64,000 nucleotides of DNA from contig NC_045430.1 in assembly GCF_902635505.1 (NCBI RefSeq), positions 274,826,681 through 274,890,680 on the forward strand. Direction: 5' to 3'. The notes below the pieces were generated by a model, which saw only the letters and a program-made list of their open reading frames with translations, did no database searches and was not told where the DNA came from. Below are positions 1 through 10,412 of this stretch, one piece after another. The number at the start of each line of letters is the position of its first letter. The first letter of the stretch is position 1. Position numbers and translations under genes: made by a program. The DNA comes from Sarcophilus harrisii (lineage: Eukaryota > Chordata > Mammalia > Dasyuromorphia > Dasyuridae).

Positions 1-1620
1 GTCACCTCTGGATCTCTCACACTCCTATTAACAAAATCCTTCCCTACAAAACCTCATTCTCTCAATCTCCCCCAACCTCATTTCTTACTTCGCTGTGTCC
101 ATAATGTAGTCTTCCCTACCCTCAACCATCTCAGAGGTCGGGGCCATGGACCTTTTCTAATATTTGTGTTTCCATCATCTTGTGCAGTAGCTTGCTATTC
201 ATTCTCTTCCTTTATCACCACCCCGATAAAATAAAACTGTATTCTTTTCTGAAGTCACCAAGATGAATAAGGGAAGCTTGTTGAGACATTAAGATGCTCA
301 ACTAACAAACCTGAGGTCCAAAATTATTTTAAAACTTTTTTTCAATTTATAACAAAGATTATAGAGTCTATTCATCAATTTTTATTTTGGCTGTGGCATC
401 ATATCTTACCTGTGTGTACAAAAACATGGAGTTTGTGGGCCAACAAGTTTACAGTCCATGCCCGTTGGTGATCGCCAGCTCACATATAATCTGTTTCGTA
501 ATCGCAGTGGTAAAATTTTATTTCTGAACACATCAGATTCTTCAGGGGTGAAAAGTGAACAACCTCCATCATCCTCACCAGCATTTCTACAACAAAATTT
601 TTTATAAGTTTGGGGTGTTAGTTTTCAGAGAAATGCAAATTAAAATATAAAATATAGAAAATGAGATTGCATAGTCAAGTAAAGATTTCACTTTCACCTT
701 TCATGTTAATCAGTCAGAGAACAGTTATGAAACTACTTACTATATCAGACCCTACACATAGTTTATTATATATTTATCTGGATTTTCTCTTTCTGAGGCA
801 GACTAAAATACACTCTGACTTCCTTTATCCCTCTCTAGAACTAGCCAAAAGGGCAGGTCTGAAATGCCAAGGCATTTATCATTCAAAAACCAAGAAAATG
901 CTCACTAGTGCATACAGGTGACTCTAGCTCCCAGGCAGGGCTGCACTCTAGGGATAATACCCTGGAAAGTACCTGCTTTCAGCCATCAAAAGACATTCAA
1001 TGGCACATTAAGCTAAGGTTTAGGAAGACCACTTCTGACCCTGATGAGTTGGGGGATTCTGGGAAAGTCACTTGACTTGCTCCATCTGTGAGACAGCATC
1101 TACTTCTCGGGATTGTTGCTCAGAAGGCTCAAATGAGATCATGTGTAGTTGAATTGTTATTGCACTTAGTTTACATAAGCTTTCAGCTCTATGGATTGAA
1201 ATTCAGCTCTATTTTAACAACAATAAAAATGCCAAAAGTAGGCTAAACCTCCAAACTGTCATATAAAAACTAGGGGAAGGGAAAGGAAATTTAAGTAGTC
1301 AAAAATGAAAGCTTCTCCCTTTGAATGTTTGCCTCCGTAATGACATTTGCAATCAGCTACGTAATTTTCTATGTCCCATTTTCTCTCTTACAAAGTATTA
1401 TGTTTTTGGTCTCTAGTCTTTGAAATCAACTGATAATAGTTTTGGGGTGAAAGAGAGGCACAGACCAATTAATCATCTTAAGGCCCCTCCTCTTAAATGT
1501 ACATATAAAACATCTTTAAAGTGATATAGCTTTGTACTGTTAAAAATGTCTCAGTTCAGTGTTATGAATGTGATCACAATCATCTTGTTATACCAAAGAA
1601 TTTGTTCCTCTAGTAGATGA
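1..1620. other. FAM221A intron 1, mostly unique AT-rich sequence
   Basis: No exon is recognised. A degraded MIR-type SINE (plus orientation) lies about 1030-1200. The rest is A+T-rich with no clear repeat or conserved frame. Confidence 0.5.
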
Positions 1621-1895
1621 GTGGAAGGAAGGAAAGGAGGGAGGAAGAGAGGGAGGAAGGGAGGAAGGGAGGAAGGGAGGAAGGGAGGAAGGAAGGAAGG
1701 AAGGAAGGAAGGAAGGAAGGAAGGAAGGAAGGAAGGAAGGGAGGGAGGGAGGGAGGGAAAGAGGAAGGAAGGGAAGGAGGGAGGGAGGGAAGGAAGAAGG
1801 GAGGGAGGAAAGGAGGAAGGAAAAAAGAAGGGAAGGAGGGAAGGAAGGAGGAAGGAAGGAAAAGAGGAAGGAAAAAAGGAAAGAGGGAAGGAGGG
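1620..1895. repeat. GGAA/GGGA purine microsatellite
   Basis: About 275 bp of purine-only plus strand: a pure (GGAA)n core at about 1685-1740 flanked by degenerate GGGA/GGAA. It produces long Glu-Gly-Arg-Lys or Pro-Ser-Phe frames that are not genes. It lies in FAM221A intron 1, pyrimidine-rich on the transcript strand. Confidence 0.95.
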
Positions 1896-2174
1896 ACCCC
1901 AGGACCCAGAGCCCTCACCACTCAGTCACCTAAACTACCCCTGGAAAAAGCAAGACCCAAGTTCAAGTGCCACTTTGGGTTATTAGACTGTTGTGATCCC
2001 AGCTGGGGCTTTTCCCCTGGTAGGGTTCCAGGCCTTCCTCTACAAATTGAGGCATGTTGGAGTCAAAGGCCCCTGAGGATCCTGCCCCAGTTCCAGAACT
2101 GAGACTGTACTGAACATATGGCTGACAGTGGCTTCCCTCTTCCAGGGCCATGTTAAGGTATAATCTTCCCTCAT

Positions 2175-2280
2175 TACACTGTAATGCTGTAAACTCCTGA
2201 GGACAGGCACAGTCAAGTTTTTTGCAGAGAGCCTGACACATAGTAGGTGCTTTGTAAAATGTTTGCCGAGTCTGTGATTC
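2175..2280 (+). repeat. L2 LINE 3' end fragment
   Basis: Contains CCTGACACATAGTAGGTGC and a following AAATGTTTGCCGA, the L2 3' terminal pattern in sense orientation, degraded. Confidence 0.6.
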
Positions 2281-2389
2281 CCAACAGAAGAGAGTTTGGG
2301 GGGTGAGAGGGGACACACCATTTACTATCCTGGGAAAAACAAAGGCAAAAGTGAAACAATTGCCCACAAGAAAGGACAGTAAAAGGAAT

Positions 2390-2530
2390 CACTGTTCTGT
2401 GGCCAGGAAATGTGGATTCCAATTCCACCTCTTCTCTTACTACCTTGGTGCCCTTGGATTGACCATTTCTCCCCTCCAAGACTCAGTTTCCTCACATGGA
2501 AAATGAGGACATTCAAGTAATGGCTTCCAT
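2390..2530 (+). repeat. MIR-type SINE
   Basis: A run from TTCCAATTCCACC through CTCAGTTTCCTCACATGG to AAAATGAGGAC matches the MIR core and 3' half in plus orientation. Confidence 0.7.
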
Positions 2531-2624
2531 GACCCCATGCCCTTCTCTCTCAGCCTGTTACACTTCTCTGTAAAATACAGGTGGCAGCCTGGGAGTCCCT
2601 AAGTGGCTTCCTCTTGCTAGGACT

Positions 2625-3149
2625 CAGTTTCTAGATCTGGGAAACTGAGAGGGGGGAAGCACTATTACCTCTGAGGCTTCAGAAGCTTGGGGTGTCAGAT
2701 TTGGGGATTCCTTCCTAGAGTAGCTTAGGATATGCTGTGGTTCTACTCTAGGCTGCCTCAGTTTCCCCATCATAAAATAGGGAGTGGGTGGTCTCTGAGA
2801 GCGCCAGGTCATACATAGTGCTTCTTCCTTGGGTAACTTGGACCATGCTGTGACCCAGCCTTAGGCTGCCTCAGTTTCCTCAGCTGTAAATTGGGGAGAA
2901 GTGCCATTGACGGCTTCAGCTTGAGGGGTCTGATTCCGAGTTCCCTCCCTAGAGTTATTCGGGACACGCTCTGGCTGCCTCAGTTTCCCCAGCTGTAAAG
3001 CGGGAGGGCCGGCCTCTGAGAACCCCGTCCCCCCCAGCTCCGGACAGCCTCCCGCTGCCTCAGTTTCCCCAGCTGTAAAGCGGGAGGAGCGGCCTCTGAG
3101 AACCCCGCCCCCCCCAGCTCCGGACAGCCTCCCGCTGCCTCAGTTTCCC
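2625..3149. repeat. Tandem array seeded by MIR 3' sequence (80-bp and about 110-bp units)
   Basis: The motif CTGCCTCAGTTTCCCC recurs at 2753, 2866 (TTTCCT variant), 2975, 3055 and 3135. The last steps are exactly 80 bp, with units 2975-3054 and 3055-3134 nearly identical (about three differences by eye), while the outer steps are 113 and 109 bp and diverged. The array abuts the FAM221A exon 1 donor, so the youngest copies lie inside the CpG island and carry CpG-rich spacers. Confidence 0.85.
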
Positions 3150-3179
3150 GTTCCGCGCAGCGGGCGAGCCGCCCCTCAC

Positions 3180-3244
3180 TTTTGGTACTCCAGATACTCG
3201 TCCACGGTGGCGGCGGCCCCGGGGGACACAGTCAGCCGATCCAT
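3180..3244 (-). CDS. FAM221A: FAM221A first coding exon (partial gene, rest lies left of window)
   Basis: The minus strand from ATG at 3244-3242 reads MDRLTVSPGAAATVDEYLEY and then Gln plus two bases, before a GTGAGG donor at 3179. Human FAM221A begins MERLTLPLGGAAAVDEYLEY, the same length and pattern, so homology is clear despite the short exon. The start context is strong (GTCGCCATGG). An upstream in-frame Met at 3406 adds Arg-rich sequence unlike the family and is rejected. The exon ends in phase 2. No later exon is recognisable at 1-3179, so exon 2 lies beyond the left edge. The human protein is about 300 residues with Cys-rich stretches; its role is poorly known. It follows CCDC126 in the same direction, as in human. 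Confidence 0.88.
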
Positions 3245-3400
3245 GGCGACCCCCCCCGCGGCCGAGATCTTTCCGCCCTCTTGGCGCCGCCGCCCCGTAC
3301 CGCTCGCCTCTACCGAGCTCTCCTTCTGCCCGTTACCCCGGCGACGCGGGCGCCTCGCGCGGCCACCGGCCCTAGGCCGCCGGCCGCGGCCCTGGGTCTC

Positions 3401-3412
3401 GCGCATGTGCGC
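3401..3412. promoter_or_regulatory. NRF1-type palindrome in FAM221A island
   Basis: GCGCATGTGCGC followed by more CG alternation, about 160 bp upstream of the FAM221A start codon. It is identical to the 12-mer at 49086-49097. Confidence 0.5.
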
Positions 3413-3544
3413 GCGCTCCCGTGGACTCTCCCCCGCCAGGTCTCCGGCTCGGCCTCCAGGCCCATGCGCGGTGGAAACTCGCTCCTGCCCGTGGCTACGG
3501 GGCCGCGGTCCGGGGCACCCCAGGAAGCAGGAGCCGCGGTAACT

Positions 3545-3815
3545 TTGTGTTCACTTGGTTTCCAATTTTGCCTCCTTGTGGTTACCCCGCAGCCGGTGGA
3601 ATGTGAGCGTTGGGACTGTTTCTTTTCCTGGAATTCCCCGGTATAGAACGTACGTGGCGTCTGATCCTTGTTTCCTAAACGGAAGTAACTCCCACCTGCC
3701 CCGGCTCTGGTTTCTTTGCTTCTGTCCCCATCGGGGCCTGTAGAGCCGAGGGCACTTGCTGGGATCTGCCCCGAAGGATGTACACGGCTCTCGTGATCCT
3801 GCGGGTCTTAAGTCA
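3545..3815. other. Upstream flank of FAM221A, no feature recognised
   Basis: Moderately GC-rich unique sequence between the island and an L2 relic. No coding exon is recognised. Confidence 0.4.
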
Positions 3816-5110
3816 TCTCAGTCAGTAAACCTTCATTAAGTCCCTACTGTGTGCCAGGCATGAGTACTGGGGATACCAAGAGGCAAAAGCCAACCCCTGC
3901 CTTCCGGCAGCTCCCGATCCAGGGAATGAGACAATAAACAAATGTGCACAAAGAAGCTAAACGGGAAGTGAAAAGCGTTAGAATGAAAAGGGTTTGGGGA
4001 AGTAAAAAGCGGGATTTGATCTGGGATTTAAAGAAAGTCAAGGAATCACTAGGCAGAAGTGAGGAGGGAGAACATTCTAGGGATAGGAAATGGCCAGAGA
4101 AAATGCCCAGAATTGACTGTCTTGTTCATGGAACTGCAAGGAGCCCGATGCTACTGGAATGAAGAGGGCTTGTCAGAAAGTGAGATGTAATAAGCTTTGC
4201 ATAGAGCTGGGAGTTCAAGAAAATTATTAAGGTTGGCTTTGAAGGCCAAACAGAGAATTTTATATTTGATCTTGGGTGTTAGGAGTCATTAGAGTTTATT
4301 GAGTACAGGGGGTGACATGGACAAACAGGCACTTTAGGAAAATCCCATTTGTAGAGGAATAGAAAATGGTTTGTAGAAGGGAGAGGCTTGCCGCAGCAGG
4401 CAGATCCACCAGCAGCTACGGTCCAGATGTGAGGTAAAGAGGGTCTGCACCAGAATGGAGACAATATCAGAGGGAGAAGGGGACATATTCAAGAGATGCT
4501 GCAGAGGTGAAATGGAGGTGAGGCTGCAAACGTGAAATGGATGAAAGATACTACAGAGGTGTAATAGATGAGAGATGTTACAAAGGTGAAATGGATGAGA
4601 TGTTGCAAAAGTGAAATGGATGAGAGATGTTGCAGAGGTGAAATGGAGGTGAGATGTTTCAGAGGTGAAATAGATGAGATCTGTTGTAGAGGTGAAATAG
4701 ATGAGAGATGCTGTAGATGTGAAATGGATGAGAGATGTTGCAGAGGTGAAATGGATGAGAGATGTTGCAGATGTGAAATGGAGGTGAGATGTTTCAGAGG
4801 TGAAATAGATGAGTGATGTTGCAGATGTGAAATGGAGGTGAGATGTTTCAGAGGTGAAATAGATGAGATCTGTTGTAGAGGTGAAATAGATGAGAGATGC
4901 TGTAGATGTGAAATGGATGAGAGATGTTGCAGAGGTGAAATGGAGGTGAGATGTTGCAGAGGTGAAATAGATGAGAGATGTTGGAGAGGTGAAATGGACA
5001 GGCCTTAGCAACAATTCTATATGGAGAGTGAGAGATAGTGAGAAATAGATGATGATGTCTAAGTTGTCAGTCTGGGGAGCTGGGAAGATGGTGTTTTTTA
5101 GACTAAATAG
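3815..5110 (-). repeat. L2 LINE fossil containing an expanded minisatellite
   Basis: Plus text starts with TAAGTCCCTACTGTGTGCCA, which is the L2 3' end in antisense, so the element is on the minus strand. L2-like text continues to about 4480 (for example GGGGGTGACATGG) and resumes after 4990 with ACAGGCCTTAGCAAC and GGGAGCTGGGAAGATGGTG. Both flanks match successive parts of the L2 consensus as I recall it, so the array between them grew within this copy. Confidence 0.8.
4484..4998. repeat. 27-bp minisatellite, about 19 units, inside L2
   Basis: Unit close to GATGAGAGATGTTGCAGAGG followed by TGAAATG. Variants include AGGTGAGATGTTTCAGAGG and ATGCTGTAGATGTG. Higher-order blocks are visible: 4640-4720 recurs at about 4829-4910. 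Because 27 is divisible by three, long frames persist on both strands; the minus strand encodes a His-Phe-Thr-Ser-Ala-Thr-Ser-Leu-Ile repeat. No homology to a known protein is recognised, so it is annotated as a repeat. Confidence 0.92.
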
Positions 5111-5374
5111 TCCCAATTCCTTCAATTAATCATCATATAACATGATCTTGAGTTTCCTTAGCAACCTCATCATTCTCATCTGGATACTCTCCAAGCTGTC
5201 AAGGTTACTCCTGAAATATGTTGCCATGTTCTAGATGTGCTAACATAGATGGGATAAAATATAAGGGCACTATTAATTCCCTGATCCTGGACACTATAAT
5301 TCTCAGTGTAACCTAAGATAGAATTTGTTTTTCTGGCTGCCTCATTTGAACTTAAAATCCATTGTTTTACACAC

Positions 5375-5422
<48 letters not shown>

Positions 5423-5690
5423 GAAATGTATCTCCAAGTATTAGACTTCACATTTACCTATTAAATTCTATCTTATTGCTTTTGATCCATTGTTCTACAC
5501 AGTTAAGATCTTTTTGAATACTGATTACATCATCCAAAGGGAGCCATCTCTCACAGCTTCATGCCATTTGTCTCCTATGTTTTCATCAAAGTCATTGATA
5601 AACATTTTTAAATGTCACAGGGCTAAGATAGATTCCTGGGGTCCTCCACTGGTGCAAGTCAATTCACTAAAGAGAGAAAGCCCCTTAAAC
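5110..5690 (-). repeat. CR1/L3-type LINE fossil, RT region
   Basis: Plus text such as GACTTCACATTTACCTATTA and GTCATTGATAAACATTTTTA is the antisense of CR1/L3 reverse transcriptase sequence (the reverse complement of the latter matches the GPVLFNIFIND block). A CA microsatellite sits inside. Confidence 0.7.
5372..5420. repeat. (CA)n microsatellite
   Basis: About 48 bp of CA with two CATA interruptions near its left end. Confidence 0.97.
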
Positions 5691-8318
5691 CTCGGAAACA
5701 AACAAGAAGGAATACAATTTCATAGGGAAACAAACTTACAAAACTCCCCAAAGTGACACAGGCAAAAATTATGCACTATAAAAAATGTATAAATTTTACA
5801 TATGCCTCCATGTACCAGAGCATCTCTTTTCATTTTTGGCTTTGCATTCTCAGAGTCAGTCCATAATTTTGTTTTTTATAATTGCGTGTTAGTTCATGGA
5901 CTTTGATAAATGTATAGATGATTGAACCATAATGAATTTCAAAGAGAAAAATGTATATTTTTAATATTCAGTCTTGGACATCAAAGAAAACATATCTTTC
6001 TACAGTGCATCTCCTACTTCTTCTTTCAGAGACTAGGGATTGCCCTGAATAGTGATTTTTATATTTAATTACAAGTTTATCTCTGTTTCTCAGTTTCTCC
6101 AACAGTAGAGTAAGAATAACATCTATTACTATTATCTACCTTCTCAGAGGACTAACCGCCTAAATCATTTCCTTTGTAGAAAAACTGATCCATGTAAATT
6201 CTAGGTATCATCATCATTATCCACACCAAAGATTCATTCAGTTCATGTTATTTATGTACAGGATATACATATCATTAGGCATACAAAGAGATGCAAAACA
6301 GCCTCTTTCCACCCTGAAGAGGCTCACACTCCATTTAAAAAGAAAGAACAGATACATAAAATGAGAGGCAATATAGGGAAATGAAAAAGGAAGAAGGCAT
6401 CTGTTTTGGCCTATACAGAAGGCATCTCTTTTTTTCTCCTTCTCAGGGGGAAAAAATAGAGAAAATGAATGCTTCAGGACTTAGAGGAAAATGGAAAGGA
6501 GATGAAAGAAAAAAATATCAAAGGACAGAAAATTTTTCTGGTCCTTTCCTAGGAAATTATATTTTATTAATATTTTTCATACTAAGAAATAGTGTGCCAT
6601 AATAGATAAAAGACTGTGCTTAGAGACAAGAAGGCCTGGGTTCAAATCTCATCTGTGTCACACAAAAACTGAACATGAGCTTCGGCGTCCCAGCAAATCT
6701 GCAGAAACTATTGATAATTTCAAAGATGTGCATTTTCATGATAGAGTTTCCTATAGTTTTCAACCTATGGGACTCCCATAGCAGATTTTGTCTTCTCTGG
6801 CCTGTACGGAAATTGAGATATCATGTCTTCATAATTCCTTATCTTCTTGATAGCACCTCTTGGTGTTTTTAAAAATCACTTTTTGAATTCCACTGACTAA
6901 CATCCACATTGGGTATGTGGATTATCCATCACATTTGAAGCAGCTTTATAGATTTAGACATGGGCCAATACCCCCCATTCTTTTCCCTTTTTTTTTCTCT
7001 CTCAGATTTTGAAATGAAAATTCAGGGGCAGGGGAAGTAGTGGTAAAGAGATATATTTTTGTTAGTTGTCAACTTGCAAAGAATGTATATTATAACTACA
7101 TATTACAAAATGAGTGTGATAAAAAGATGGGTGCTGAACTCTAAAGTCATAGCTAGCTCCAAATTTCATAATTCCTTATTGCAATCTGCAATAAAGAGGA
7201 AGGAGACAGAGACAGAGAAGAGACAGAGACACAAAGGGAAACAAAGGCAGATTGAGTAAAACAAAGACACAGAGAGAGAGAGAGAAAGAACGATCATCTA
7301 AGTATAGAGCATCACCTACCCCATGTTGCCTGCAACACTCCCCAATGCAAAGGAAGAAGATGAAAATAAAATTGGAAAATATTTAAAATAAAAAATACAT
7401 GCAGAAATAAAAATAAGGCTGGAAAGGTCTATGTTGGGTCAGGTTAGAAAAGACTTGCAATGCCAGGTATGATAAGTGGGACCCATACAAGGTGCTTCTC
7501 CCTCCTCATCAGGTGACCCTCTAGCAGTCAGTCACATGATAAGTAGGGAATAGATTTGATGTCTTCATCAAGGCTTGGCATTCCATTGGCATTCATTGAT
7601 TTCCCTTTAGAAAGTTCTATTTTTTAAAAATTTATTGTTGCTTTAAAAAAAATTGACTATTACTTCCTAGTGTTACCTGTCTGATATACACAGCAGTTCC
7701 CCTTCCCCTCAAGGTTCCTTGTAACACAGAAATACAGTTAGTAAAAACAAAACTACACCTTGACCACATATGACAATATGCTCTATTCTGTACTGCAGTC
7801 CACCACTTTTCAGAACAAAGGAAAGATCTGCTTTTAGGGGCAGCTAGAACCTGAATGCACAGATTACTGGACCTGAAGTCAAGAAGACCTGAGATACGTG
7901 GGAATCATCTGCTACATAATTTTTTTTTGGTCACTCTGATATTTGTAACAGGATATGACCTGTATGTGAAAGAATTTGTCATTGCTGACTGAAACACAAG
8001 TTGTAATACAGGAAAGGCTAACAAAAAGTCATCTTTAACATTAGATTTTTTTCTGTAATATAAAAAGTTCAAATTTTAAATTTAAAAAATGTTCACACAC
8101 ATTTATATGTATATACAGTCATGTACGTACATACATACAAACACACATTGTGCCAGTCTAAATATTTTCCCTCTTTTCTCTGTTTTGGACCCTCCTGGGG
8201 TACTGATTTCAGGAAGTAAAGCAGGAGAAAAGGAAAAAGTCTATGGCCACTTGCTCAAGCAAGACAGGAAGCCAGATGGAAAGAAAATCACCTCTCAAAT
8301 TATTTAAGATGATAGGAA
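5690..8318. other. AT-rich intergenic DNA with SINE scraps
   Basis: Mostly unique. A degraded tRNA-derived SINE (plus) is at about 6585-6665 (GGCCTGGGTTCAAATCTCAT). A GAGACA/GAGA purine-rich patch is at 7198-7290. A SINE head fragment (plus) is at about 7835-7895. No gene is recognised. Confidence 0.5.
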
Positions 8319-9140
8319 ATGATAATAATAAATGTTGGAGAAAATCTGAGAAAACCAGAATACTAATTTATTGTTGGTAGATGATCCAAATAGTCTGGAG
8401 AGCATTTTGGAACTATGTTCAAAAGGCTATAAAACTGTGCATACCTTTTGATCCAGCAGGTTCACTACTGGATCTGTATTCCAAAAAATATCATAAAAAA
8501 GGGGAAAGGACCCACATGTGCAAAAAATGTTTGTAGCAGCTCTTTTTGTAGTGGCAAGGAACTGGAAACTGAGTAGATGCCCATCAGTTGGAGAATGGCA
8601 ATAAATTATGGTGTATGAACGTTATGGAATATTATTGTTCCATAAGAAATGATGAGCAGGCTGATTTCAGAAAAGCCTGGAAAGATTTACATGAACTGAT
8701 GCTGAGTGAAGTGAACAGAACCAGGAGAATGTTGTACACAGTAACAATAATATTGTGTGATGATCAAGTGTGGTGGATTTGGCTCTTTTCAACAATGTGG
8801 TGATTCAAGGTAATTCCAATAGATTTGGAATGAAAAAATGCCATCTGCCTGCACAATGGAGGTTGAAGGTAAATTGAAGCATATTTTCACCTTTTTTCTT
8901 TGTTTGCTTTTTCTTTCTTGTGGTTTTCCTCATTCTGATTTTTCTTTGACATCATGATTAACATGGAAATGTTTAAAATGATTGTCCATATATAACCTAT
9001 ATCAGATTTTTTGCTGTTTTGGGGAGAAAGGAAGTAAGAGAGAGGAGATAAGAAAATTTGGAATTCAAAAGTCTTGCAAAATTGAATGTCAAAAGCTATC
9101 TTCATATGTAATTGGAAAAATAAAATATTATTAAAAATTT
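8318..9140 (+). repeat. L1 LINE 3' end (ORF2 C-terminus and 3'UTR), 5'-truncated
   Basis: Encodes remnants of the L1 ORF2 tail (for example VMEYYCSIRNDEQADFRKAW) with broken frames, then a 3'UTR ending ATGTAATTGG and AAAAATAAAATATTATT. Ordinary dead-on-arrival copy. Confidence 0.88.
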
Positions 9141-9339
9141 TTTAAAAGAAAGAAAAGCAGGTGATAACTAAGCATAGATCATATCCAACCTCTTTTTGTT
9201 CCATATCATGTACAGGAATAGTTTTTCTTGAAAATTGTTAAGGATCATAATTTTTTAAGTGGGAATTTTAAAGTATCAAAAATGCATTCAATCCCAAATA
9301 CATAAGACTACAAATTGACTCAGAAAATCACTTATTAAC

Positions 9340-9450
9340 ACATATATGTTCTACTGTGTTTTTATTTATTTTATTAAATATTTCCCATTGACATTCTCAG
9401 CTGGTTCAGACCTGAAGCCACGGGCTGTATATGTGACACCTTTGCATTAG
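9340..9450 (+). repeat. Interspersed repeat shared with 28600-28710
   Basis: Starts near TTCTACTGTGTTTTTATTTA and runs to GGGCTGTATATGTGACACC. The 28.6 kb copy has TTCTACTCTGTTTTTCCTTA and GGGCCGTGTATGTGATAC in the same order and orientation. Family not named by me. Confidence 0.55.
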
Positions 9451-10255
9451 AGAGCTGCAAGTCAAGGAGGCAAAGAAAGGCCTCATCTTTTTACTGACAT
9501 GGAGCCGGTCAAGGCTTGATGGACAGGGCAGCATTTTTGAGTTGGCTCCTAAAGGATGGACGAGAATTCTCCAGGTGAAGAATCATCCCAGCTATTTTTT
9601 TAAATGCTACACATTTATTATTCCTTTGCTTTTCAGGTGAAAGATGAGAGTTTAAAATCTAACATGTAAACTGAATAAGAGTTCTCTATTTGTCAAAGAG
9701 AAGAAGAAAGTGTGGGAATGTGGAAAGACAAGTAGGAGAGGCCTAACAGAGACCCAAGTAGCATCAGCACAGGAGGATGTTGCCCCTTAATGCTGAGAGG
9801 AGTCTCTGTAGCCCTAAACCCAAGTATTTAGATAATAAACTTGTCTTGGTGAATAGAGGAGAATATGGCTTCTTATAGCAAAAAACCAGTATCTGAATTA
9901 GGGGATGGCCTTCGAATCCTGGCTCACTGGCCAATACTACAATGTGAAGTAAGTCAGTGAACCTCTTTGGGCCTCAATTACTTCCTCTATAAAATGAGAG
10001 GGTTTAACGAGAAAATCTCGACCATCCCTTGTAGCGCTGGAAAGATCTGTGTTCCTAAGATGAAAAAGCCTTATGGGGAAGATTTCAAATCTCGTTTGCA
10101 TCAGTCATTTAATAAATCTTGACAACTGAGAGATCAGTTCCAAAGCATGACCATGAAATTTGTCCAAATAATTTCATTTCTGTTGTGCTGAAATGAAATA
10201 CTGACACTCATGGCATTGAAATTAAGACAAGGAAAAGATGTGTTTAAAAGTATAT
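9450..10255. other. Intergenic, one MIR
   Basis: A MIR-type SINE (plus) at about 9905-10060 (CCTCTATAAAATGAGAGGG). The remainder is unique with no coding signal. Confidence 0.5.
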
Positions 10256-10412
10256 CTTTTATACTTTAACATATTTAACATATATAAGATTGCCTGCCAT
10301 CTAAGGGAGGGGAGGAAGGGAAAAATTGGAACAGAAGTATTTGCAAAGGTCAGTGTTGAAAAATTACCCATGCATATGTTCTGTCGATAAAAAGCTATAA
10401 TAAAAAAGTATA
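10255..10412 (+). repeat. L1 3'UTR tail
   Basis: TTGCCTGCCATCTAAGGGAG, GAAAAATTGGAACAG and AAAAAGCTATAATAAA in order: the terminal 150 bp of an L1. Confidence 0.85.

Larger units (their letters stand above)
2960..3545. promoter_or_regulatory. FAM221A: CpG island promoter of FAM221A
   Basis: CpG-dense sequence surrounds the FAM221A exon, with GCCGCCGG/CCGCGGCC blocks and the palindrome GCGCATGTGCGC at 3401-3412. The start site is probably between 3250 and 3450 on the minus strand; no TATA box is evident. The left edge grades into the 80-bp tandem repeat. Confidence 0.8.

Noticed and set aside
1610-2102. Long Glu/Gly/Arg or Pro/Ser/Phe-rich frames
   Set aside because: Translation of the GGAA microsatellite; no non-repeat coding part is recognisable.
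1-3179. Further FAM221A exons
   Set aside because: No frame on the minus strand resembles the conserved Cys-rich part of the protein; exon 2 must lie beyond the left edge.
3176-3406. FAM221A starting at the upstream in-frame Met (3406)
   Set aside because: The extra 54 residues are Arg/Gly-rich CpG-island translation and unlike the family; the internal ATG at 3244 matches the human start and has a strong context.
4334-5125. 263-residue His-Phe-Thr-Ser repeat protein
   Set aside because: Explained by the 27-bp minisatellite inside an L2; the non-repeat ends translate L2 antisense sequence.
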